Of a DNA stretch of 64,000 nucleotides, positions 32,076 through 45,800 are shown piece after piece (position 1 is the first letter of the stretch; each line of letters opens with the position of its first letter). The notes under the pieces were generated by a model. It ran no database searches and was not told the origin of the DNA. It saw only the letters and a program-made list of their open reading frames with translations. The stretch covers positions 23,522,823 through 23,586,822 of the forward strand of contig NC_089867.1 in NCBI RefSeq assembly GCF_036373705.1, given 5' to 3'. Made by a program: the position numbers and the translations under genes. This DNA comes from Amia ocellicauda. Its lineage: Eukaryota > Chordata > Actinopteri > Amiiformes > Amiidae.

Positions 32076-32655
32076 CACCAATTTACCAGGCCAACCTTGG
32101 CCTGCTGAAAATGATTCAGCTTATCATTAATAATAAAAGTTCTCGTGTATAAACAATGAAACCCCGTGTCTTAGAAATCAAAATATAAATATACGTTTAA
32201 AAAATAATAATAAAATAAATCCAAAACACCACTGGATGCGAAGGACATACAGGTAATGGCTTGACTATTCACATTTCCTAATGAGAAAAAAGTTCTCATT
32301 GCTGGACATCCATCAAAATGTAGCTATGAACAGTTTCGGTGACTCCAGCGTGCCTTTGTGCCGTCACAGAAGCCCCTGAAGGTGTTGAGTGCACTCCCGT
32401 ATTTCCATCCACATAACGTCACCACTACAGGGTCATCCAAACACGAGGGCCTCTCCGGGACCCTAAAAAGGGAAGCACCGTTCACACACACAATGGGAAG
32501 CCCTCCTGACCCGGGTGAGGTTTTTGTGCCGCAGTGGGCCGTGCAGATCTCAGAGTCTGGGCGTGAGCGCCGGTGCCAGGACCACCTCACTTGTTCGGAT
32601 GCCATTTTTGCGCTGTGAGGGAGGTGGCCGATCTCGCCCCCCACCCCAGGCGCGG
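30716..32655 (-). other. phc2: phc2 3'UTR and kif17-phc2 convergent spacer
   Basis: The phc2 stop is at 32658-32656 on the minus strand. Reading on, the first clear minus-strand polyA signal (TTTATT on the plus strand) is at 31624-31629. I therefore infer a 3'UTR of about 1 kb, 32655 to about 31600. The rest, 30716-31600, is AT-rich with nothing recognisable. Confidence 0.45.
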
Positions 32656-35600
32656 CTAGGAGTCCTTCAGCATGCTGATCCGGGCGTAGATCTTGAGCGC
32701 GGGGCCCAGCTTGATGTTCATGGCGCTCATGAGATGATCCTCCTTGAGCAGCAGCATGGCCTGGCCGTCGATCTCCTGCGAGCGGAACTCGTCGGCTATC
32801 TCCTGGCAGCCTAGGGGCACGGACAGAGACAAGGGGTTAAATGGGGGTCTGAGGGGTAAGAGGAGCTACTCCTTCACCAGAGCCCTAAATCGCCAGCCTC
32901 AAATCCTGGTTTGAAGACCGTTAACTGACCTGGCAGGGAGCGGATGAACTTGTACACATCCTCTACGTTCCACTTGGTGGGGTCGCTGGACTGGAAGTGC
33001 TGCGCGTGGAGGGGCAGCTCTCTGCCGTGGCCCTCCTGGCCATCTGACCCCCGGTCGCCCTGGTGCCTGGGTGCCCCGGAGCTGGCCGCCGAGAGAGGGG
33101 AGGGGGGCTCCTCGTAGCTGGAGATGTCCGAGCACTGGCTGGACTCGCCCTGGCTTGGGTGGGAGGGGAGTGGGGAGGACATCAAGCCACCCAGCGTCTG
33201 GAGGGGTGTGGAAGGCTGCAACACAGAATGGCGTCAAAACCGAAGCACGCATTTCACCCAGAGCAGTGTCTGCAAGTTGACAGTGGATTGTTTTTCTTGG
33301 GCAGGCATCCGAAACTAGTATGAATCATCAGAGAAGGAAAGGAATGAGACGCCACGGCACCGGTGGACTAAGAGTGATCATTCAGGCTTTGGCAGAAAGA
33401 GGGGAAGGTTTATTTACTATTCATTGCTACAGGGTTACAGAGTTATTTTGGGTTTAAAAACTTCCCAACTCTAATTGGCGAGATATGAAGGTGCACAGTG
33501 CGATGTGTGGAGGCGTACCTGTTTCTTGACCTCCTTGTTCAGACTCTGCAGGCTGCCTTTGCGCGACCTCCGCCTGCGGTGTTTTGGCCCGTCTGATTTG
33601 GCTGTGTTTTTACTCCTGTCTGGATGGAACAGGCCCACCCGTTTGGTACAACCGACATTATACCTAAACAGACAGAGTTTTGTTAAATAATACACACCCA
33701 CTATGTAGAGTTGAGAGAGAGAGTTGGTAACAAATGCATGCAAGTTCCATGCATTTGCAGTAAGCAACATAAACAAAGTAGCAAATTCTGTTTCACCCTT
33801 CATGTCATCAAATAAAAGTCTGGATGGCAACTCTCGTCTTGCCCCTGAAGTGTACCGCACATGAGTCTTTCCACCTATGCATGTATTTAGCACTTATTGC
33901 TTTTTTTCCCACTCCTTCCAGACTCCATTCAGCAGCAAAACAAATGAGCGCTCTAAACCAAGCCAAAAACCCTTTCCAGCAGGGCTGTGCGGTCCTATGG
34001 TTCATGGGTAGTGGTTTAAAACGACGCCTCCGATGAGCAGAAACATAAGAAATGATCTCGGATGACTTGCAGGAGAAGGTGGGAGGAAATCCAAGAGTGA
34101 TTTTTTTAGTGGTCATTGAAGTGTGCAGAATAAATACACACACCATACCATATTTCCGAGCATCTGCTTTGATTTAACTCCGGTAGTTAGTGCTTGCTTT
34201 TGCCTTAGTGTTTTTTTCCCCCCACCCACATACATTTATAAAATATTATGGGGGCCAGCTTCTGAAATACCCATTCTCACCCAATGTATTTATCTCAGTG
34301 AATGAAAGCCACAGTACAAGCAACATAAACATAAAATGCAGTGGAAGTCAAGCTCAGCTTTGCCACCCTTAATCTACATTCCATGAGACTTCTCTATTCA
34401 CAAGGATTCATTTATAGCATATGAAACGGAGCAAACACACAGAAAATGACAACGTCATGGAAGCTTTCCTACATTATCCTCCTTCATGTCAACCTTATCT
34501 GGAGAGATGAAAATGAGCATATAAAGATGTATTATAAAAGTGCCATATTTCAGTCACTTAAGTAATAAGGAAACCCGACTAAACAAATCTGCGATTTACC
34601 TCTTGGCACAGGCCATGGAACAGAACCTCTTCGACCTCTTAAACTTGTAAGCGAAGTCCACCCGGCCGCACAGCTCACACTTCAGCTTGGGTTCGTCCTC
34701 CTCTTGGTCTTTCAGTTCTGCGGTGGCGAGAAAAAAGCCTGGTTTATAGAGGTGTATGGTTGTGATTTCCAGAATAGTCATTTAATCTGAACTGTTCATA
34801 AGGGGAAAGGAACTATGAACAGCCTTCTGCTTACAAACGTCCACTGCAAGGGACGGCAGTTGAGTTGAGCTCACCTTGCTGCGAGAGATCCTCCATCTCG
34901 GAGTCGGTCGTGTTGGGCGGGTTGCTCTGGGGCGTCTTCTCGGGATCGGACTGCAGCTGCTGTTTCTGTTTCTTCAGGTTTTCGATGAGCAATGGGGGGC
35001 GCCCCACCTGCACACACGGACAACGGCAAGTTAACACGGCTGTAAACGCTACTGGAAGCTGTTTCTCATCTTGTTCATGTGTGTACGTGTCACAGGATAG
35101 CTAAATATAGACGCGCCCCAGATTGTTTTTATAAGGGGATTGGCTTCTTATGGTAGTTGTCTAAATATAATTTGTTTTTTGAATTTTACACTTCTGGGAA
35201 AAAAAGGCCTGGGGAATACTTGTACTTAAAATCTGTGCTCTGCTCTTGGCAGCTGGAAAAGGGGAATAATCGGGAGACGTCAGCCACCTCATTGCGTGGC
35301 CTGCTCTCGCCGAGACTCCCTGCCTCGGGTAGCTGCCTGGCAGCTCCAGGGCCTCATTACGGAGGCGCTATTCTGGGAGAAAGGCCAGCCGTGGAAACGT
35401 TGACATGCTGTGGCAGTAATAACTTCCTCTGAATCACCATGAGAATTTCACCTTCACTTCCCGTGCCCAGCCTCAAGCTGAATATTGGTGAGAACTTCCT
35501 TGTTGCATTTCACAACAAAACAAGAACGACTGGCCAGTAGGTGGCAGTGTTTTACAGTCAGAGGAAGCACACCGGTTCATTCATTCTGCCACAGCAGTGT

Positions 35601-36839
35601 TTATTTACAGCTGCTACTTATTTCAGATCAAGTTAACAGACTGAGGAAGCATTGCAGTTTTCTTTAACGTGGCTCAGTAGATCCATACATCTGTCAAATT
35701 ATGAAATGGTTTGCTCATCTATGTAATAATGTAAATTCTAAATGTAAAGTACTTCATAATTCCCTTCCCTTTAAGTTAGCTGAATTACTGGTTCAGTTTG
35801 ATGACAGCTTAGAGGATGTGTGGGAATTATGTTATGCAATACATTGCAAAATAACATAACTTTATTGGCAGCTTTCAGTTCCCAGTCAAACCAATCTGGG
35901 GACTACGGCTGTACTGGGTCAGCTGATGCGATCAACAACACGAGAATGTGGTTAATGACTGGACATGTGGAAAAGACTGTTCATCTCAGCATGGCTTTTG
36001 TAAATCCTGAAGACTTCGTTCAAGTTAAACAGACATTTGGTTTCCTCTTGAGCCAGTGAAAGAAATATACTTTCAAGTAATTTCAGAAACCCCATGTCTG
36101 TCCTTTTTCCTTTTTTGGTAGGTTCTCTCTTTTTGCTTGGTTTTGTGTTTTCCTAGGTTTCTCATTATGAAATGTATTGAAATAAGAAACACTAAGGATT
36201 TATTCAAGGTGCAACATCCATGCCTGAGAGATTAATAGAATATGAAACCATATAGCTGACATCACTTTCAAATAAATAAAAAGGTTGATCTATTCACTTA
36301 CATTTACAATATTAAAACAAGTTTTCTAAAAAGAAGGATACTGTATTTTTTTAAGCCTTTATGTAGGTCTCGTGCACAATACTTTTCTCAATGGAGACAT
36401 CAGGACTGCGGGGATATTGTAAAGCAAATATTTAGCCGTCTAACCAAAAAGCCTCAGTCTAAACTGTTCGACACAACCCAAACTTTAAATGCGTGTCGCT
36501 AACCCTCCTCCCAGTCTGTTTTGGGAGGTGGTCCGAGTCCAAGCCCCCCCACGGCTCTGTGCACAGGTCCACACTGCCTGGCAGCATGTTGCTCAGGCCC
36601 TGGGGGGGTTGTTTTGCTCTGGCTCCGCAGCGGTGAGGCAGGGGAGCCGGCGTTGCCAGCCACGGGCGCACACTTAGGGGACTCACAGGGAACGGCTCGG
36701 CTCCCTCCTGGATGACGAAGCCCTCGATGACGTGCGTGAGGATCTGTGGTTTCACGATGGCCTGCGGGGGCTTGTTCTCCCCGTTCTGAGGGGTGCTGCC
36801 TGTCACAGTGGGCGCGTTGTTCCCATTTCCTGAGGTCAT
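32656..36839 (-). CDS. phc2: PHC2 short isoform (FCS finger + SAM)
   Basis: The methionine at 36839-36837, in the exon 36895-36687, begins MTSGNGN, the same start as the known mammalian short PHC2 isoform. From there the exons 36839-36687, 35007-34875, 34717-34600, 33663-33519, 33215-32930 and 32810-32656 encode 329 aa; the mammalian short form is about 323. It keeps the homology block, FCS finger and SAM domain but lacks the Gln-rich half. A noncoding first exon ending at 38123 and a CpG-island promoter upstream support independent transcription. Confidence 0.8.
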
Positions 36840-39800
36840 GGCTGGAGCGGTGCCTGGTCCCGGCTTGGCATTCACCCTCTCGGCGGTGCCTTTACCTGCA
36901 CACACAAAATGACACACACCAAAACAGCTCTGAATTCAAACTGTGCTGCATTCACCTCAGGGAATATCCGTTTTGAGATGTCAAGTGCTCACCGGCAAGA
37001 GTACATACATCAGATTTCTTTGATAAGCCCAACCAGTTTCATAAACATTTCCAAAGACCAGTGAGTCAAAGAGCTCCTCTGCCCCATGACAATAATAAGA
37101 GGGTCCCCAGCCACAGAGCACTTAACCCACCCCAGGACCCTTCATCTGCACTAAAAGCTGTTTTTTGGAGCCGCTGGTAGATTATTCAAAAACCTTTACA
37201 AAACACATTTGCTAAATGGCAAGGGTGGGGGAGTGAATGCTATTTTTCCCCCTTTTTGCTGTACTACATTTGTGTTTTTCAATCTGACATGAACACACAC
37301 TTATTCCAAGCGGCACTCTTTTGACTTGTGATGACATTTCATTTTGTTTTAGTATATCGTTATAGTTTCTTGGTACATGTTATTAATTTGACATTTTAGG
37401 TTTACATTTCTATTATAAGTCTATAAAGTAAATATTTTAATCAAGATCTTATGATTTTTATGTCTCTGCTGCTGCTACAGATGTTCCATTCAATTTACTA
37501 ATGGGAACCCAGTTTCTTTGGACTCGAAACATCAAATCTGTCATGATCACATGTATCCTGGGCCTGATACCAGTGTTTTGCAAACATACAACTGTACAAT
37601 TTTCCGTTTAAAAGGTTAAACGTTTAACATTTACCAAGGAGATCAATAACAAACACCAAATAATTAGCAATACAAAAATATGCTTGTATATTTCTTAAGT
37701 TAAATTCTCTACCCCAGTCTATGTACGTGATACTCTGTATGTAGCTTCTTCACAATTTAACTTCTAAAAGCGATGTAAAGGATGTACACACATCACGTGT
37801 AGCCACATTATTGCAACTGTATCAACTACGGACCCGCAACCACGGTGGAGTGCAGCTCAGTTACTCCAACCTTACAACACAGAGCCAGTTCCAGTTTAAA
37901 ACACGCACGCAAGTTTAGTGCAGCAAAGGCCAGTGCGTAGGAAAGCGTGCAAGCAGGACGAAATGCGCACAGATCCGCACCAGCCGGGTTTCAAATACAA
38001 ACTAACGCACCGATCACAGCGCTGGAAACGCGGCGGTGGGACAGGCTGGACCCGGGGAAGTCAGTCCGCACGGCCGCCGTCTGCGCAATAACCGCAATCA
38101 CAACAACAATGGTGCAACTTACTACAAAGAGCCGGTCACAGCCGCGCAGCAGCAGGGTGGGCTGCCCGAGCCCCTTTGTTTACCAGTCCCAGCGAAGTGC
38201 GCAAGTACACGGCAGAAGTCGAAGAAAATGAACCCTCCAACCAGTTGTTTTGTGTGCGCGTTTTTAATGATTTGTTTAGTTTGGACTCGAGAGATACGCC
38301 GGATCCGAACAATGCGGCGGCGGCACACGCCTTTGTTCCCCCAAAAACAATCCGGGCTCGTCCTTCCAGCACCGGGCCCACAAAACCAGCGTCCCGGGAC
38401 TTCAAGCACCGCAGAAAAGCGCTCTCCTTAGGAGTGACGATAAACGGGAGGACGACAGCCCCCAAACTTTCCGTTTCCTTGTTCCTTTCTTCCTAGTGCG
38501 CTGTTAGTTGCGGCCGTGCCTTCCCGCAGGAGCCCGAGAGACGCACTCTCGCTAATCCTCTTTGTATCGGCGACTGAATAGGAAACGCCGGGCGCCTGCG
38601 ATTGGCTCACCGCACTCACCGCGCCAACCAATAGGATCGGGGCTCTGCCGGCAGCCGACGCTGTGATTGGCTGGCTCCGGTGCGCTAGGCGTCAACGCGG
38701 ACAGAGGCGGGGCAAAGAGACTGCCTCTCAAAAGAGCAGCTGAGAGAATTCATTGGGATGTTTTTTTCTGTTTTATTTTCTCAGCGTAGGCACAGTAACA
38801 CCCACACGTTTTAAAGGCTTATTTTTCATTGCTATAGGTTTTGCTTTGAAAATAAAGATTTACGCTTTTATCCCCCAACGCGCATAGCTACCCGGGCGCA
38901 GGAGATTAAAACTGATAGTTATGAGGCTATAAATTGACAATGAATGACCTCACAGTATCTCAAAGCAATCAGGTTTACTGGAAATGCATTTAAGTTTATC
39001 GACCAGCCTCAATTTTGTTGGAGTAAAAGGGCGGGGGGATAAATGAAAACAAGAATGCAGTTTAAACCCTAATTGATAACATTTATGATAGAGCGTCTGT
39101 TATGAAACCTAAAAACAAACAAAATTGAATTCATATAATTTATTTTCCTTAATTGTTCAGATAAATATCAATGTATTTTTATTACAAACTAATTTACTAA
39201 ATAATGGACTCCCAATTTAAACAGTTTTAACAGTTTTATTGTAAATCAATGAATTAGTGCTGTAGCAATTTCCTTTATTTAGAACCGTGAGGATATTTGT
39301 TGATTTAACGTTCGTCAATAATAATTATCCAATTCATGCAATTGTTTTTTTTGTTTCATTTGCAATTGCAGTTTCATATTAAAAAACACAATATATTGAG
39401 TGTTCTGAGATCACAAAGAGCATTCCCAATCCTTAAAAGTACAAATAGCTAACACATACATCCATATCTTAAAACATTGCATCATAAAACTTGTTGATTG
39501 CAGAAGTAAGTGGCAAGTGCAAAAGTGCATGGGTTCCAAAATATCTTATCTGTCACAAGATGAGTTTCTTTGACTGCCCACCCTCTGTCTTTGCTCTTCC
39601 TCCCACTATCTGAACATCTTGTTTCCATTCCAATCTCATTTCCTTTCCTGCCAAGGCCTTACAGCCCACCTCCCTTTTCTCACATGTTCTTGTATCTTAA
39701 TCTGCACAGTGTGAGAGCCAGGCAGACCCCCTGACCTCACTCCACCTGCCTCCTCAGCACAATACACCCTCTCGCTGATCAGAAACCAGAGTGTGTTCCA

Positions 39801-42800
39801 AACACTCACACAATTCGCACAACAGCAATGCCAAAAAGACTCTGGTGATAAGTAGGCTATATCATCGGCTTAAGATCAATTTTTACAGATCAAACTTGTA
39901 GCAATAACAAATAAAAGATTAATCTTGTATTTATTTTTTTGTGGCTACATTTCCCAAAGTGGTCAATGTATTTGAATATGTCCAGTATCTGTTTTAAAAA
40001 ACAATCCCCAGACAATATGCATTTTAAAAATGAATAAAAACATTTTATGAATTAAGACTTAATTCCATTAATTTGGCCTTGTTTTTCCTCCTTAATTTAC
40101 CACACAATCAAACCTTGGCAAATACTCCAAAAAACTGTCTGAGAAGAGATTTCAGATTCACTTCGATAAGAGCGTTTAAATTTTCATGGGGTCAACAATG
40201 GAACCGTCTAGGCTTGGCAACATGATCCCGTCGAAAACATACAGGGATCCATTAAAACCTCCAGGCAGGTGCAAGATGTGAAGCCGAATCCCAAGGGTAT
40301 CCTATCGAATGGGACACTGGGGCGGCCCTCTGTGATAATGTGACCATTGTGTGGACTGCAAACAGATTAGGCTCTGGACTCGAATTTGTTCAGGCCACAG
40401 GATGCCCCTGTGGAAAGTATGGTTAATATGGACGTGAAGCTGCCTGAAGGCTGGATTTTTTTATTTTTATTTTTAAACATCAAACGAGAACTGGTTCCAT
40501 TTCATTTGAAGTAATAGTGAGCAAGTGCACCCAGGTTTTGCACTCACACCCCTATTCCGGTCTTTAAAAAGGAGCCTTTATAGTTTTACATATTTTATTT
40601 TACAAGGAACAGTGCAATAAAAATGTGCCAGCAGCTGGAGATGCTTGTTAAGCATATTCTGTTAGTAGTGCCTGATCTACATGTACATGTTCATTAATTA
40701 AGAGTATCTGCAATCTAAGGGATTTCCGATTCATGCAGAAATGCAATATATGACTTATTTTTCTTAACTGATGCTTTAATTATTTTTCATATTTCTGCAA
40801 CAGTTAAAATCACTGATTGAACAGAGGGCTTTTGCTATAGGTAAAAATCAGAAAAAATATATAATGAGTCATCAAAGTCTTCAATGACTTCATGGTCAAT
40901 TACAGTAACAGTTTTTTATTTTATTATTCAGGCTACTTTAAGCTAGAATAGTTTTTTATTTATCATTTCAGCACATTGGCTACAGAGTCCTAAACTCCTA
41001 AATGTGATTCATGTCACAGGTGAGTTGTTTCTGATGGCCTTTTAATGTAAAGGTGATAAAACAACGATCACTGAGTATTTATTGTTTTTCATTTACAATA
41101 GAAATAGTTATAATTCATAAACTCTCATAGACAAATTGAGGCTCCAGATTCACTGATTTGTAGTCCAGATTACTTTCAAACAATACTTTTGAATAATGCA
41201 TGCCTATATAGAGATTCAAACACTGTATAAGTCATCATAATAAAATGTCCACTTTGCCTCTGCTGGTGTGCCCTTAATCCAGGTCCGCACTATTGCTGCT
41301 GTGCATCAGTAGTGATAATAAAAGTCAAGAACCCGGAGAGTTCGAGTCCACTAGTACACTGTGTCCTGTAAATCCCAGATCAGACTGCACTTTAGTATTC
41401 AATCCTCTGAGCGGCAGCCTGCCTCTCAGCACCTCAACACCGCCTGCTGCCTCATGCTAAATGGCTTGCTCTGAGTTAAACGTTACTTTCTACAGATCCG
41501 CCTTACTGGAAAGCACAAGGTTCTTTGCCACCATACAGTACATAGGAAAGTATTTAAGGGGATAAAAGTCTTAAAAATTATAATCAGCTGAAACATAGAC
41601 AATATCAGCTACTTTTCTACAAGTTGCATTGAAAACCCATGCGCTAGAACATGGGTCATGTTTAAAGCAGTGTTCCTCTGCCAAAATAGCCAATCTGCAG
41701 ATGCACAAGACACATTTTCAAGCTTTCTTGCTCAAACCAACATTGCGCCGATGTCTCGGATCGTCCCGCACACACCTGCCCTTCCACCTGCCAGTCAAGC
41801 GCTCGGTGCCCACCTTTATCCCCCTGCCCCTCTGGGAGCAACAAAGCAGAATTCCCTTTCCCCTAATTAAAGCCACGGCTGTCACTGTCTCACAGGCGCT
41901 GGGGCCGGACAATAGACACGGGGCGTGACAGATTCACTCTTCCGCTTGAGGGGAGAGAGCGAGCAGGCAAGGCCTTTGTGGGCGGCTGGCGGACATACAG
42001 ATGGCACTGACGTAACGGCCTCCGCGCTCCGAGCCGATCAGGCCACTCTTGGCACAGGCGGCCTTTCTCAGAGTTGAACGCTCACTCTGCCAGGGCCGAG
42101 GCACAGCACGACTCTACAGTATAAGAGTTTACCCCCGGTCGGTGTGCCCATCATCTTTCAATTCTGTCTTTGCTGTTTGTAGTAGAAGTATTTGAACTGT
42201 TCCCATATTATATACATGCCATATAACGTATCGTTTGGACTTTCTTTCTGAGCCTTGTTTATTTATTTATTTTGGATAAGTAGATTTACATGTGGGAGTG
42301 TAAAAAAACTAAATACAACACACTGATCCACTGGTCCTGCAAAACCTTTTAGAGAAAATACTTTTGAACAAATATCAGGAGAAAATAGTTATTTGAACCA
42401 GTTTGCTGAAGATAATTGTGTTGCTTTGTTGTCCATGCAAAACTGGATTATCCTATAAAATGCTATAAACTGAGCTGTAGACCTATTATTGCTGTAATAC
42501 AATATTTGTCCATCTTCTACATGCGTGTCTGTTTGGCAAATGCAATTAAAGAGAATTTATAAATGTATCTATTAATTTAAAATCAAACAATAGTATTCCC
42601 ATGCAGTATGAAATATAAAGTGTGGTAAAGCCCCAGCTCAAAACTCGTCTGTCCTCTCGGCTTTTAAAGAGGCTGTTGGTGTATTTTTCTCTTCCCCTAA
42701 TGGTGTTATGTGACACACAGTCAATATGCCTAATGCAGCCAAGCCAAAATCATTGATCTTGCCCCCTGATTCACTTACATCTGATACAAATGCAAATTAT

Positions 42801-45800
42801 ACCACTTGTGTTTACTCACAGGCAGCAAAATTACATTTCCAGAAGAACAGAGACTAAAACCTTTTGGAAGCTTATATGGTACAGAAGTCTAGCATTATTA
42901 AAGCATAAACAACCAACCAAAACAAGATAAAGTACAGCAGAGGCCTGATCTGAATATCTTGCACAGATTGTATAACCTTCAGCAATCTAGAATAGTGTAA
43001 ATTGATGGTGTTGGCAGTACCTGGCACAGTGGGCTTGCTGGCGTCTGGCTTGCGTTGCTCCGTGGTGGTTGTGGTCGGAGGGGCAGCAGAAGCGACTTGC
43101 AGGACACTGGGGTTCGGACAGGCCTCCCGGGGCAACGCGGCAGCACCCTTGTCTTTACTCACGCTGTCCTGGATCAGCCGAGGGGTCTGCTTGTGTATGG
43201 GAGAAAGGAGAGAGGTCAGCGAATGGGAAACAAAACAAATACACACAAAACCTTCACTAGGGGAGGACTGAGAGGCTGTGATTCTTCAGCCTCCATCTCA
43301 CATGCTCTTACACGAGAGTAAAGCGTGACTGAACAGTCTGGCAGTGAAACATGTGGAGACGTTTTTAGGTTTTGACATTACTGGATATTCACTTACCTAC
43401 ACCTTTATTAGCTAACTTTACTGTTCTGTTATTTGACACCAAAGTCTCGTCAGATCGGACGGCTCTTACCGAATTAGGCGTGGGCTGGATCTGAAGGTTG
43501 ACGGCTGCCAGTTGAACGGGCTGAGGTTTGGGCTGTGGGGCCTGGTGCATCGGGGTGGGTTGCCCGTTGTGTTGCAGCGTCTGGGGACTCACTGTGGAGT
43601 GGAAGATGGTGGCCTGAGGGCTCGGTCCTGGGGGCTGGTGGCTGGGAGGTTTGGGCAAGACCGGGATGGTACACTGTTGGCTCTGGGGCTGGGCAGCCAC
43701 CGCGGGCTGGATGGTGAGGGCCTGCACGGTCTGGGCCTGTGTCTGCAGCTGGGGCTGGATGGAGGCCGTGTGGAGGAGCTGGGCTTGGCTCCTCTGCGGG
43801 AGCTGGGTCTGCTGCTGGATCACAAACTGGTGCTGCTTGTGCTGCTGGTGCTGGATCAGCTGGTGGGGCTGGATCTGCGTGTACGCTGGAACAAACAACA
43901 ATACACACATCAGGTTTTGTCCTCGGGAAACATTTCAGTGGCTTTCACATTTGTTTGCTCAAGTGCAGCTTTGGCTCTGTGTCGTCCAACTCCAAATTAA
44001 CGTCGGTCACATAACATAACATAAGAGTGTGTATCGAATTGTGTAAGTGTAAAATCTACCATGCACTTGCACACCGCTTGACTGGGTATAGAAAGAGAGG
44101 GAGAGAGAGAGTTTCATCAGGCAGGCTAACGCCCTGTTCTGCCCCCTGCGTGTGACACAAGCAGTGAGCCGGGCAAACCTTCAGTGACACCACTGCCAGT
44201 GGGCATGTTTTGATTTGTTAATCATTAAAACAGAGCTCTAGAATGAGGTAATGCAAAGTAAAACAGAAGAAAGCTACACAATATTAATACTAATAAGAAA
44301 AAAATGTTTTTTTGTTGCTCCCCCTCTCAAAGAAACTGTTCAGCTGACCTTTAAGCACCATAACGAGTGGGAGGAAAACTCACTGAAAGCACCCTCCGAA
44401 AAACAAAAGTTCATAAATGAAAAGGTACAAAATATCAGCAGTTATCAAGTACATTTAGGTCATGACACAACCTCTAATGCCTTTCACATCCCCAGCCGAT
44501 TTTAAGACTTTTAACAGCTGTTGTGTGTTGTCGTTTCCAGGGGGGGTTAACTCTTGTTTGTCACTGCTGGCACATCTGAGGAAGAAACGGTTGCCTGAGC
44601 CCATAACTTATCAGCTGCCCCGGGGGCATGTTTTCAACACAGCCCATTTGTCAGGACCTGGCTACTGATGTCAAGTGTTTATAGGAAAAACAATGGGCCA
44701 CCCTGAGGCCAAACACATAAAACTTATAACTGGAACAGTGTAAATAAACACTCAAGCTCCCTGTATAGCCCTGTCTGAGAAACGCACAACTCCGCTCCCC
44801 TAGTCCCAAACATTCCTGACGGGATTCCCCAGCAGAGCACAATGTCTCCTTCACTCGAGATAAATGTACCTTTCAGGTAGGCTTTCCTTGCAGGATTCGC
44901 TACCCATACAACCCACATTAGAGTCTGCAGCTGGAAAGTAATGTCTAGGCCCAGTTCTCAAAGTGTTTTTGTTTTAATGAGATGTTCTATATAGTATAGT
45001 TTTTAGAGAGATCTGGGAATTCGCAAGGATATTAGTCATATATGAGAAACATTCTTGTTCTGTAAATCTTTGTCATGGCTCCTGTAGTCTAAAATAGTCT
45101 TGTTTCTGGATGTTTTCTGCCACAAGATTCTACAACGAAGTTCATCTTAAGAGTCAAGCTACAGAAAATGGATATAAATAAATTGTATGAATGCAAAAGC
45201 TGTAGAGACTAGACTGACTGTGATGTGGAAAAAACTGATGTTGAACAGGATACTAAGCATGACAGGCAAGTTTTAAGGGCATGAACTGCTGTTTCTTCGT
45301 AAGACTGGAGTATTTTTGTTTGCAATTTTCTGAAATGATATAAACAATTATTAATTGTATTGTTTAGAGCAGCTGTGGTGGCACACTATCTGAATTTGAA
45401 CCTTCTGGAAGGAGTCCTAACAATAAAAATGGAGGTAGTGGGGAGGGGGTGTGCCCTTGGATTAATGCTGACAAGTGTTTCTAAACAAAGCTGCTCAGTG
45501 TTGTGATTTTCTACAGTACGAGTTTGAGGAATAAAGGACTTCCTTACTTAAAAAAAAAAAAACAACAATAAGAAAAGCAGCTGATTGCCGTCAGTGGTCA
45601 ATCTCGTGTTCCTTGTCTGCTTCCCCAATGTGGTTCTCCTTGTACTGCAGTTGGATGAGTTTCTCTTCATAAATAATAACCATAACTCTGTGGGGCATCA
45701 GCCTCACTTGACTGGAGCCACTTTATCGGGGTCTCCTGGGGGTTGCATTGTTCTAGCTGCAAACTGGGTTAGTGAATTTAGCCAGCTGTGCTCCCTTCCT

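Noticed and set aside
38176..38496. Plus-strand ORF in the phc2 CpG island as a gene
   Set aside because: It has no recognisable protein features. The minus-strand donor at 38122 and the CCAAT boxes fit the phc2 short-isoform first exon better.
43512..44019. Plus-strand Gly/Leu- and Trp/Cys-rich ORFs
   Set aside because: They are antisense to the Gln-rich phc2 exon 43885-43470.
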